A stretch of DNA of 33,534 nucleotides from Bacteriovorax sp. (GTDB taxonomy: Bacteria; Bdellovibrionota; Bacteriovoracia; Bacteriovoracales; Bacteriovoracaceae). A program made the position numbers and the translations under genes. The number at the start of each line of letters is the position of its first letter. The first letter of the stretch is position 1. The notes beneath the pieces are model-generated. The model was not told the origin of the DNA. It did not search any database and saw only the letters and a program-made list of their open reading frames with translations. The DNA lies in NCBI GenBank assembly GCA_014378525.1, contig JACMNL010000086.1, positions 1-33,534 of the forward strand, written 5' to 3'. Positions 25,290 through 32,340 of the stretch are shown in pieces.

Positions 25290-26123
25290 ATGGGATTAAG
25301 TAAATATTTTAGCACAACAGTTTACATTGTTATTGCCGGACTAGCATTGTCGGGTGCTCGGCTTGTCTCTAAAAATCAAGAAAAACCTGCACTTTTTGTC
25401 ACCAAACAACAGAGTACTCTCAATTTACAGAATAATTTCTGGCAGTACTTTCACCTTGGTCAAAAAAGGCTGGCCTCTTCTTTGATTTGGATTTCAACTA
25501 TCCTGGAAAGTGACGTTGATCATTATAAGAACAAAGATTTAAACTCGTGGATGTTTTTAAGATTTAATACCATTAGTTTTTTAGAGCCAAAATTTTATGA
25601 AAACTATGCTTTTGGTGGAGTCTATTTATCGATCGTGAAAGATGATCTTCCCGGCGCCAGCGTTATTTATGATAAGGGCCTGTCTATTTATCCAAATGAT
25701 TATTCTCTGCTGAAAGATGCTGGATTTCATTATTATTTTGAAGTAGGAGATTATGAAAAAGCTTTGCCTATTTACAAAAAATTAGTACAAATCAATCTAC
25801 CTTCACCCCAAATTGTTTCCACCCTGGCTCGACTTGAATCTAACATCGGTAAAAAAGAAGATGCTTTGAATTTACTTCGAGACAGATATCAACAACTCAA
25901 TGACAAAAATTCGATTATCGCTTTAAAAACCTATAGCAGTATGTATTCCTTAAAAGCAGAACTAGATCTTGAATGCCTCAACTCCACTGATTCAATTTCA
26001 AAAACTTGCTCTTTGGTAGACCTGGATGGTGAAAGATATATTTTGGCACAGGGAAAATATAAAGCCGTTAAAGACTGGATCCCGTTTCGTATTAAAACAA
26101 AGAAAAAAAAAGGCCCACAGTGA
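25290..26123 (+). CDS. membrane-anchored TPR protein in the pilG position
   Basis: The only plus-strand gene. It is a 277-residue protein with one N-terminal membrane helix (about 8-26) and a helical, probably periplasmic, TPR region. The pattern FHLGQKRLASSLIWI, FLEPKFYENYAFGGVYLS, LKDAGFHYYFEVGDYEKALPIYKKLV fits a family in delta-type bacteria (usual form: FRALLADLLW ... ITxLDPxFxxAY). The C-terminus is basic (KTKKKKGPQ), and its last codons lie inside the terminator hairpin, the TGA being the loop. There is no ribosome site before the ATG. It sits where M. xanthus has pilG, but on the opposite strand; I cannot say by eye whether it is homologous to PilG. A role beside the ABC transporter is inferred from the shared 20-bp promoter region. 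Confidence 0.8.
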   Translation: MGLSKYFSTTVYIVIAGLALSGARLVSKNQEKPALFVTKQQSTLNLQNNFWQYFHLGQKRLASSLIWISTILESDVDHYKNKDLNSWMFLRFNTISFLEPKFYENYAFGGVYLSIVKDDLPGASVIYDKGLSIYPNDYSLLKDAGFHYYFEVGDYEKALPIYKKLVQINLPSPQIVSTLARLESNIGKKEDALNLLRDRYQQLNDKNSIIALKTYSSMYSLKAELDLECLNSTDSISKTCSLVDLDGERYILAQGKYKAVKDWIPFRIKTKKKKGPQ

Positions 26124-26136
26124 TGTGGGCCTTTTT
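26103..26136. terminator. bidirectional terminator between the TPR gene and pilin copy A
   Basis: Stem GGCCCACA / TGTGGGCC (26112-26131) with a GTGA loop, flanked by a run of nine A on the left and five T on the right, so it works in both directions. It ends the plus-strand TPR gene (whose TGA is in the loop) and the minus-strand pilin copy A 24 bases after its stop. Confidence 0.9.
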
Positions 26137-26159
26137 AGTTTATTAAGAAATAATTTTAA

Positions 26160-26669
26160 CTAGTACCCAATAGTCACGTTAGTTAAAGCTTTAGTATCGG
26201 TAATAGTCCAGGTATCAAACAAGGCCGCCGAAATGTTTCCGGATGCGCCGGCAGTAAAACTTGTAACAGTCATGGCAGTTCCAGGTAAGTCACCTACAGC
26301 TGCCGCAGCGGCAGCACCCGACTTAAGTGCAGATGTTGGAGCAGTGTTAAAGACACCAGTACAACCAGGAAAACGAACGACTACTGCAGTATTAAATACA
26401 GCACCCCATCCTACGAAATAATATCCACGTGGTGAAGCTTCATAACCTAAATCTAAAAAACATGTAGCAAAAGCATCGTAATCCGCAATCGCACCAACTT
26501 CTGTTGAATAAATTGCAGCTAACTGAATTTTTGCTTCCGATTGTTTTGCTTTGGCCTGATACTTTTTAAAGTTTGGAACTGCGATCGCTGATAAAATACC
26601 GATAATGGCAACAACGACCATAAGCTCGATGAGAGTGAATCCTGCAATACCTGTTAAACCTTTTTTCAT
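26160..26669 (-). CDS. pilA: type IV pilin, copy A
   Basis: A 169-residue prepilin. Leader [10 protein letters not shown], then the PilD site Gly10-Phe11 with Glu15 (mature Glu5), followed by the classic helix [20 protein letters not shown] and [18 protein letters not shown]. The head domain has Cys70 and Cys103 as a possible disulfide and an Ala-rich loop (117-125), and ends in Tyr. The mature protein differs from copy B at only four positions (Val106, Thr109, Ser117, Asp127 here). It has its own promoter and an AGGAAGGGG ribosome site, so it is probably expressed independently. It could be the major pilin or an alternative subunit; pilA is needed for prey entry in Bdellovibrio, which makes two copies notable. 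Confidence 0.95.
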   Translation of the reverse strand: MKKGLTGIAGFTLIELMVVVAIIGILSAIAVPNFKKYQAKAKQSEAKIQLAAIYSTEVGAIADYDAFATCFLDLGYEASPRGYYFVGWGAVFNTAVVVRFPGCTGVFNTAPTSALKSGAAAAAAVGDLPGTAMTVTSFTAGASGNISAALFDTWTITDTKALTNVTIGY

Positions 26670-26701
26670 TTGTCCCCTTCCTTATTAGTATTGATTTAAT
26701 A

Positions 26702-26731
26702 ATTATAATTCAAAATTAATATGGTGTTCAA
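26702..26731 (-). promoter_or_regulatory. promoter of pilin copy A
   Basis: Minus-strand TTGAAC (26731-26726) and a perfect TATAAT (26707-26702), 18 bases apart. Transcription would start near 26695, leaving about 25 untranslated bases with a strong AGGAAGGGG ribosome site. Confidence 0.65.
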
Positions 26732-26744
26732 ATAAATAAAAAGG

Positions 26745-26772
26745 AAAAAAAAGGCCCACAGTAATGTGGGCC
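26745..26772 (-). terminator. terminator of pilin copy B
   Basis: The same GGCCCACA / TGTGGGCC stem (26753-26772, loop GTAA) as at 26103-26136. On the minus strand it is followed by eight T. On the plus strand the T-run is lost (CCTACATAG), so unlike its twin it is one-directional. It lies 29 bases after the pilin copy B stop. Confidence 0.88.
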
Positions 26773-26800
26773 TACATAGTTTATTTAGAAATAATTTTAA

Positions 26801-27310
26801 TTAGTAACCAATAGTCACGTTGGTTAAAGCTTTTGTATCAGTAATTGTCCATGTATCAAACAAAGCTGCCGAAATGTTTCCGGATGCGCCGGCAGTAAAA
26901 CTTGTAACCGTCATGGCAGTACCAGGCAAGTTACCTACTGCGGCCGCAGCGGCAGCACCCGCCTTAAGTGCAGATGTTGGAGCAGCGTTAAAGGTACCAG
27001 TACAACCAGGAAAACGAACGACTACTGCAGTATTAAATACAGCACCCCATCCTACGAAATAATATCCACGTGGTGAAGCTTCATATCCTAAATCTAAAAA
27101 ACATGTAGCAAAAGCATCGTAATCCGCAATCGCACCAACTTCTGTTGAATAAATTGCAGCTAACTGAATTTTTGCTTCTGATTGTTTTGCTTTGGCCTGA
27201 TACTTTTTAAAGTTTGGAACTGCGATCGCTGATAAAATACCGATAATAGCAACAACGACCATTAACTCAATAAGGGTAAAACCCTCGGCTTTAGAAATAA
27301 GCTTTTTCAT
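26801..27310 (-). CDS. pilA: type IV pilin, copy B
   Basis: A 169-residue prepilin with leader [10 protein letters not shown] and the same mature helix and head as copy A, apart from Thr106, Ala109, Ala117 and Asn127. The leader differs at six of ten positions, and the codons for the first mature residues (FTLIEL) use different synonymous bases, although the middle of the two genes is almost identical. AGGAG lies six bases before the ATG. The 5' leader is long (about 95 bases) and carries a hairpin next to the ribosome site, unlike copy A. A separate terminator follows. Which copy is the main fibre subunit cannot be told from sequence. Confidence 0.95.
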   Translation of the reverse strand: MKKLISKAEGFTLIELMVVVAIIGILSAIAVPNFKKYQAKAKQSEAKIQLAAIYSTEVGAIADYDAFATCFLDLGYEASPRGYYFVGWGAVFNTAVVVRFPGCTGTFNAAPTSALKAGAAAAAAVGNLPGTAMTVTSFTAGASGNISAALFDTWTITDTKALTNVTIGY

Positions 27311-27326
27311 GAGATTCTCCTTTTTG

Positions 27327-27347
27327 TACCAAAATTAAGATTTGGTA
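27327..27347 (-). promoter_or_regulatory. leader hairpin beside the ribosome site of pilin copy B
   Basis: A 7-bp inverted repeat TACCAAA / TTTGGTA with a 7-base loop, ending four bases before AAGGAG. It could stabilise the pilin mRNA or tune translation. No T-run supports termination. Confidence 0.45.
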
Positions 27348-27413
27348 TCTAGTTTTTAATTTCACCCATAAAACACATAAAGAGTGATTTATAAGCTAAT
27401 AAAAAACTTTCTA

Positions 27414-27419
27414 ATTATA
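27414..27419 (-). promoter_or_regulatory. -10 box candidate for pilin copy B
   Basis: A perfect TATAAT on the minus strand (27419-27414) without a good -35; an AT-rich stretch lies upstream. Transcription would start near 27407, leaving a leader of about 95 bases. I looked for a sigma-54 -24/-12 site here, as found at many pilA genes, and did not find one. Confidence 0.4.
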
Positions 27420-27446
27420 TATTAGGCCACATTTCAAAAAATAGTG

Positions 27447-27471
27447 AAAAAACTTAGTATGGTCACCAACT
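27447..27471 (-). terminator. weak terminator after pilBTC
   Basis: On the minus strand AGTTGG and CCATACT pair as six base pairs with one bulge around a 3-base loop, followed by AAGTTTTTT. It is 19 bases after the pilC stop and upstream of the pilin copy B -10. It is imperfect, so some read-through into the pilin genes is likely. Confidence 0.4.
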
Positions 27472-27489
27472 GTCCGTATCTTCATATCA

Positions 27490-28704
27490 TCAAGCCCCAG
27501 CTGACATAAACATCGGCAAATACATGGCAACTAATATGGTCGCTATGATACTTCCCAGAACAACAATGATAACAGGTTCAATGAGTTTGGTCATACCTGT
27601 AACAAGATCATCGACTTCACCCTCGAAGACCTCGGCAACTCTTGATAGCATCTGGTCGATTTGTCCGGTCTGCTCACCAACACGAATCATCTGAGTAACG
27701 AGCTCGGGAAAATATTCAATCTTACTCAGTGGCTCAGTAAGCGTCTTACCTTCGATAACTTTTTTCTTAACTTCTTTAATGTCGTTAGCGATAACAGAGT
27801 TATCTAGAGTTTCGATACAAATATCCAGTGCGTCGATCAAAGAAACACCGGCACTGAGTAGAGTTGCTAGTGTATTTGAAAATGAACTTAAATTTCCTTT
27901 AATAATAATTCCACCGAAAACCGGAAGACGCATACTAAAGTTATCCCACATAATTTTTCCAGTAGGTGTCTTTATATAGGATAGTAAAAATATAACTCCG
28001 GCAATAGTTCCTGGAACAATTATTGGAGTGTAATTTCCAAGGAAGGCAGATGTATCAATTACAACCTGAGTTACCCAGGGAAGTGCCTGGCCGGTTTCTT
28101 TTAACATTCCTGTAAATTGAGGAACAACGAAAACCATCATACCCCAAATTACAACAGCACCGACTGCTATTACGATTGATGGATACATCATCGCTGATTT
28201 GATCTGAGATTTTGTTTTTTCCGCCTTTTCCATGTGAATAGCAAGCTTCTTTAAAATCAGATCGAGAATACCTCCGGCCTCTCCGGCACGGACCAGGTTG
28301 CAGTAAAGTTTATCAAAACATTTATGCGCGGCCATGGCTTCAGCAATGGTTTTACCTTCACCAACGTCCACTGCAACTTTTTTAATTGCAAATTTTAAAA
28401 CAGCATTTTTTTCAGAACGATAAAGAATTTCCAGCGCCTGTAAAATAGGAACACCGGCACTAATCATTGTTGATAACTGTTTTGTAAAAATACCCAGCTC
28501 TTTAGCGCCGATAGATTTAGCAAAACCTTTTTCAACCATCCATGCACCAAGGTCGAATTCAAGGATAGTTGGTGGAATAATTTTTTTAATACGAACGTTC
28601 TGCGCGCGCATAATTTTACGAACTTCTTTTTCAGAAGCTGCATCCATTTGCCCGATAACTTTTTTATTGTTGGTGTCTACACCTTCGTATTTATAAATTC
28701 CCAT
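27490..28704 (-). CDS. pilC: type IV pilus platform protein PilC
   Basis: A 404-residue polytopic inner-membrane protein (GspF/PilC family) on which the motor ATPases act. It has two repeated GspF domains: the first around LGIFTKQLSTMISAGVPILQALEIL ... CNLVRAGEAGGILDLILKKL, the second around FSNTLATLLSAGVSLIDALDI ... QMIRVGEQTGQIDQMLSRVAEVFE. Membrane helices lie near 170-190, 215-235 and at the C-terminus (IVVLGSIIATILVAMYLPMF). Length is normal. It is six bases after pilT, third in pilB-pilT-pilC. Confidence 0.97.
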   Translation of the reverse strand: MGIYKYEGVDTNNKKVIGQMDAASEKEVRKIMRAQNVRIKKIIPPTILEFDLGAWMVEKGFAKSIGAKELGIFTKQLSTMISAGVPILQALEILYRSEKNAVLKFAIKKVAVDVGEGKTIAEAMAAHKCFDKLYCNLVRAGEAGGILDLILKKLAIHMEKAEKTKSQIKSAMMYPSIVIAVGAVVIWGMMVFVVPQFTGMLKETGQALPWVTQVVIDTSAFLGNYTPIIVPGTIAGVIFLLSYIKTPTGKIMWDNFSMRLPVFGGIIIKGNLSSFSNTLATLLSAGVSLIDALDICIETLDNSVIANDIKEVKKKVIEGKTLTEPLSKIEYFPELVTQMIRVGEQTGQIDQMLSRVAEVFEGEVDDLVTGMTKLIEPVIIVVLGSIIATILVAMYLPMFMSAGA

Positions 28705-28710
28705 ACAATT

Positions 28711-29865
28711 TTATTTTACTTTCATTCCTAGTTGCGTTGCAAGTTCATCTGGAGCATTCGAGTAGCCCATGGCCACTTCAGCCGATATAGCTCCAGTCTC
28801 TACGTGTTTTTTTAAACTTTGGTTCATCGTAACCATACCTGTCTTATCTTGTCCGATTTGCATTTGTGAGTAGACCTGATGAAGTTTATCTTCGCGAATA
28901 AGGTTTCTAATACCGTTTGTCGGTACAAGAATTTCCATGGCAGCTACACGTCCCTTCTCAAATGATTTTGCAATCAGCTGTTGGGAAACAATTCCCTGAA
29001 GTACGAAAGATAACAATGTTCTTACCTGAATCTGCTGGTGGGCCGGAAAAACGTTAATAACACGGTTGATGGTCTGTACGCATGAGTTAGTGTGAAGAGT
29101 TCCAAAAACCAAATGGCCGGTTTCCGCGATTGTTAAAGCAGCTTCAATTGTTTCCTGGTCACGTAACTCACCTACGAGAACGATGTCCGGATCCTGGCGA
29201 AGTAAACTTTTTAAAGCATTACCGAAAGACAATGAATCACTTCCGATCTCTCTTTGATTCACCAGACATGATTTATGTGAGTGAACAAATTCGACGGGAT
29301 CTTCCAGCGTAATAATGTGACCTGCTTCGTGCTGATTTAAATAATCCACAAGAGCGGCTAGGGTTGTCGACTTACCTGAACCAGTTGGCCCCGTTACTAA
29401 AATTAAACCGTTTGTCACGTCTGTCATTTTCAATAAAACGTTTGGCAGGTTTAAAGATTTAAAGTCAGGGATGATACTTGGAATGATACGAAAAACTGCA
29501 GCAACTGCGCCTTTCGAGTTAAAAACGTTGGCACGAAAACGTGCAAGACCTTTAATACCGAATGAAAAATCGAGTTCGAGTCTTTTTTCGAATTCGTTTT
29601 TTTGTTCTTCAGTAAGAATCTGATAAATTAATCTTTTAGTATCCTCACCAGTTAGGGCTGAAGTTTTTACCTTGATGATTTCACCGTGAACACGAAGCCC
29701 CGGTGAAGTTCCTGAAGTAATGTGAAGATCGGAAGCACTGCTGTCCACCATCAGTTTAAACAACTGCTGTATCTTCAGACCTTCGTTACCGGCACCATGA
29801 CTTGTTCCAGTCTGTGTTAGTCTGGTTGAGTGTATGCTTGATTTTGTTTTAGTACTATCATCCAT
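28711..29865 (-). CDS. pilT: pilus retraction ATPase PilT
   Basis: A 384-residue hexameric cytosolic ATPase that pulls pilins out of the fibre. It has Walker A GPTGSGKST (~160-168), the Asp box ITLEDPVEF, Walker B DIVLVGELRD (~222-231), the His box LVFGTLHTN, and GIRNLIRE (~318-325), the counterpart of the retraction-specific AIRNLIRE with Ala changed to Gly. About 30 polar residues precede the usual PilT start. It begins 8 bases after pilB and is followed by pilC after 5. Presence of pilT implies retractile pili. Confidence 0.97.
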   Translation of the reverse strand: MDDSTKTKSSIHSTRLTQTGTSHGAGNEGLKIQQLFKLMVDSSASDLHITSGTSPGLRVHGEIIKVKTSALTGEDTKRLIYQILTEEQKNEFEKRLELDFSFGIKGLARFRANVFNSKGAVAAVFRIIPSIIPDFKSLNLPNVLLKMTDVTNGLILVTGPTGSGKSTTLAALVDYLNQHEAGHIITLEDPVEFVHSHKSCLVNQREIGSDSLSFGNALKSLLRQDPDIVLVGELRDQETIEAALTIAETGHLVFGTLHTNSCVQTINRVINVFPAHQQIQVRTLLSFVLQGIVSQQLIAKSFEKGRVAAMEILVPTNGIRNLIREDKLHQVYSQMQIGQDKTGMVTMNQSLKKHVETGAISAEVAMGYSNAPDELATQLGMKVK

Positions 29866-29873
29866 AATTGATC

Positions 29874-31550
29874 CTACATTTTATCCGATGCCGAGTTTGA
29901 TACTGCCTCTTCAATCGTTGTTAAACCCTGTGCAACCTTTGTGAGTGCACACATTCTCAAAGTTTTCATTCCATCTTTAATTGCCTGTCTCTTAATCTCA
30001 TCTGTCGATCCGCCTCTTAAAAGAATTTCTTTTACAGCGACCGTCATTTCTAAAACTTCGTAAATTGCAACTCGTCCTTTGTATCCGGTGTTGTTGCAGC
30101 TACTGCAGCCCTTTCCCTTGTAAGGAGTAATTTTTTCAGCAGAGGCCGGAGAAATTCCACATGCAACTAAAAGTTCTTTCGTTGTATTCGGATCTACATC
30201 CTTACAGTCCTTACATATTTTTCTACAAAGTCTTTGAGCTACAATTACGTTTAGGGCAGCTGCCACCAGAAAAGGTTCAATTCCCATGTTCACCAGACGA
30301 GTAATCGTACTTGGTGCATCGTTAGTGTGAAGAGTTGATAAAACCAAGTGACCTGTAAGGGCCGCTTCAATTGCAATCTCTCCAACTTCATGGTCTCTGA
30401 TCTCTCCAACCATGATGATGTCCGGGTCTTGTCGTAAAAAAGATTTTAAACAGACCGCAAATGTAAGCCCGATATCTTTTTTAACGTTAACCTGGTTAAT
30501 ACCTTCTAAGTTAAACTCTACAGGATCTTCCGCTGTAGAGATATTAGTATCGATCTGATTTAATTCTGCGATGGCAGAATATAGTGTGGTTGTCTTACCA
30601 GATCCAGTCGGCCCGGTTACCAGGCACATACCATACGGACGATAAATACCTTCTTTAAAAATATCGAGCTGCTTTTGCTCAAAACCAAGTTTGGTCATGT
30701 CGAGCTGCAGGTTGGACGAATCAAGAAGTCGAAGAACAATTTTTTCACCGAACAAAGTTGGAAGAGAAGAAACACGATAGTCGATGGGCTTACCACCGAT
30801 TTCAAGTTTAATACGTCCATCCTGCGGTTTACGTCTTTCAGAAATATCCATCTGTGCAAGAATTTTTACTCTCGAGATAATCGGAAGCATCAAGCTTCTT
30901 GGCGGTCTGGCGTTTTCCACTAAACTACCATCCTGACGGTAACGGATACGAAAATTGTTTTCATAAGGTTCAATATGAATATCTGAACACTTTAAAACAA
31001 ATGCTTCTGCTAAAATTTTGTTAACATACCTGATAACGTCATCACCGATATCGTCTTCGTTAACGATATCTTCTTTCTTCATTACGTCTGATTTTATTTC
31101 TCTGATCGTTTCAAGAACGTCTTCGATATTATCCGGAACGCGCGAGAATATTTCTCCCCATGAAGTAAGACTCGTTAAGATGAATTCAATTGGATACTGG
31201 AACAGCGTCTGAAGCTCTGCCTGAATCTTAATCAGAGATGGATCGTAAATCGCAACACTAACCGCCTTCGCATTTTTTTGTATTGGAAGAACACGGAATT
31301 TTATGATGTCACTTTTTTTTATGATCTTAAGCATTCTCTCTGGGATTTTTGCTTTTGATAAATCGATGTATGTAAGATTGTAATTATCTGCGACTTGTTT
31401 TGCGAAACGGGCATCATCAAAAAACTTGAATTGTAACAATCCCAGCTCTGAAATTATCAATGGATCTTTATCGATGATAAGAGGGCGCAAGTCCTTTATA
31501 GGAACCATCCCCGTCTTCGTAATTACATCAACAAACTCTTTTCTGAACAT
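29874..31550 (-). CDS. pilB: pilus extension ATPase PilB
   Basis: A 558-residue hexameric ATPase that powers fibre assembly. N-terminal GspE/MshEN-type domain (MFRKEFVDVITKTGMVPIKDLRPLI), then Walker A GPTGSGKTT (~315), Asp box STAEDPVEF, Walker B DIIMVGEIRD (~381), His box LVLSTLHTNDAPST, and a four-cysteine zinc site (CRKICKDC ~443 and CSSC ~481). The start is uncertain: I prefer the ATG at 31550, which lines up with the family's usual N-terminus. The open frame continues to a TTG at 31595, but no ribosome site is visible before it. It lies downstream of aroE, and a promoter could lie in the gap. Confidence 0.95.
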   Translation of the reverse strand: MFRKEFVDVITKTGMVPIKDLRPLIIDKDPLIISELGLLQFKFFDDARFAKQVADNYNLTYIDLSKAKIPERMLKIIKKSDIIKFRVLPIQKNAKAVSVAIYDPSLIKIQAELQTLFQYPIEFILTSLTSWGEIFSRVPDNIEDVLETIREIKSDVMKKEDIVNEDDIGDDVIRYVNKILAEAFVLKCSDIHIEPYENNFRIRYRQDGSLVENARPPRSLMLPIISRVKILAQMDISERRKPQDGRIKLEIGGKPIDYRVSSLPTLFGEKIVLRLLDSSNLQLDMTKLGFEQKQLDIFKEGIYRPYGMCLVTGPTGSGKTTTLYSAIAELNQIDTNISTAEDPVEFNLEGINQVNVKKDIGLTFAVCLKSFLRQDPDIIMVGEIRDHEVGEIAIEAALTGHLVLSTLHTNDAPSTITRLVNMGIEPFLVAAALNVIVAQRLCRKICKDCKDVDPNTTKELLVACGISPASAEKITPYKGKGCSSCNNTGYKGRVAIYEVLEMTVAVKEILLRGGSTDEIKRQAIKDGMKTLRMCALTKVAQGLTTIEEAVSNSASDKM

Positions 31551-31638
31551 AAGGTTGTTACTTTTCCAATTTTTTGTTACACGATATTTAAACAACTTAT
31601 CGGAAAAAAATTGATGTAACTAAAGTCTTTTTAGGAGA

Positions 31639-32340
31639 TTAGACATCTGTTGAATTAGACCAAAATGCTACAGCATAAAAAGCCTGTCGCTCAAGCATAT
31701 TAAGCCCATCAAAATATTTTTGAATTTTGTGAAAAAGGTGGTGTGAATGCTGAGGAAAATTATAATTAAAATCCCAAAAAAAAGAATTTCCTGGAAGCTC
31801 ACCTGTAAAGACATACTCTCTTGCACAAGTATTAATGACCAATGGTATTCCATTTTGGGGATGAAAATAACTGTTTAGGTTAATCTTATGAAAATTTTTC
31901 GTGAGCTTTCTCGATAATATTTGCGAATCCAGTTTGAGATTTTTCATCGCAACCTGCACGACTTTAGACATAACTCCGTCACCAAGAACAACCACATCAA
32001 GTGCAGAGTTTTCTTTTACCATCTCTTTCAGAATATCCACTATAGCGAGGTAATCTGTGTTCTCACCGATGATTTTATCACCGGATCTTTTTAAGCAGTT
32101 AACTGCTCCAATCTCACGCGCATTTGTTGTGAGTTCTATCTCTTCTAAAAAATGTTTTTTATAGGGAGAAGTAATATTAATTCCATCATATTGAGAAAGC
32201 AGTGTCTTGGCCTTAGGAATGTCAGAGGATTCTTTGTAATCGAGAAGATCATATTCTACATTTGGTGAAATGAGTTTGCGGTACATCTCAGGAGATCTGG
32301 AATGAGAAATTTCTTTACCAACAAGTGCAAACTTATTCAT
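31639..32340 (-). CDS. aroE: shikimate dehydrogenase, short form
   Basis: A 233-residue enzyme (about 270 is usual) reducing 3-dehydroshikimate to shikimate. Substrate motifs are present: SHSRSP (12-17), NITSPYK with catalytic Lys61, IGAVN (78-82), GENTD with Asp96, and the closing helix GLNMLERQAFYAVAFW. The nucleotide-binding turn reads GDGVMS (~120-125) rather than the usual GAGGAA, and the following strand ends LSRK. The C-terminal half is shortened. It overlaps ribF by 8 bases and precedes pilB. It is the only AroE candidate in the window; activity is likely given that all substrate residues are kept, but cofactor preference is unclear. Confidence 0.85.
   Translation of the reverse strand: MNKFALVGKEISHSRSPEMYRKLISPNVEYDLLDYKESSDIPKAKTLLSQYDGINITSPYKKHFLEEIELTTNAREIGAVNCLKRSGDKIIGENTDYLAIVDILKEMVKENSALDVVVLGDGVMSKVVQVAMKNLKLDSQILSRKLTKNFHKINLNSYFHPQNGIPLVINTCAREYVFTGELPGNSFFWDFNYNFPQHSHHLFHKIQKYFDGLNMLERQAFYAVAFWSNSTDV

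Larger units (their letters stand above)
26103..26669. repeat. tandem pilin duplication, copy A
   Basis: This block and the one 641 bp to the right align without a single gap from the terminator hairpin to the pilin start. Identity is uneven: three differences in about 267 bp at 26355-26621, about nine percent in the C-terminal third, and little in the leader. Upstream of the start, promoter sequences are unrelated. Confidence 0.85.
26744..27310. repeat. tandem pilin duplication, copy B
   Basis: Partner of the block at 26103-26669, offset by exactly 641 bp. It includes the duplicated terminator hairpin with a GTAA loop in place of GTGA, so the stop codon that ends the TPR gene in copy A is still a stop in the same frame here. 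Confidence 0.85.

Noticed and set aside
27390..27440. Sigma-54 (-24/-12) promoter before pilin copy B, as at many pilA genes
   Set aside because: A TGGCC is present, but no GC-type -12 element lies at the right distance.
31551..31595. Extended PilB start at a TTG
   Set aside because: There is no ribosome site, and the added residues do not fit the family N-terminus; kept only as an alternative.
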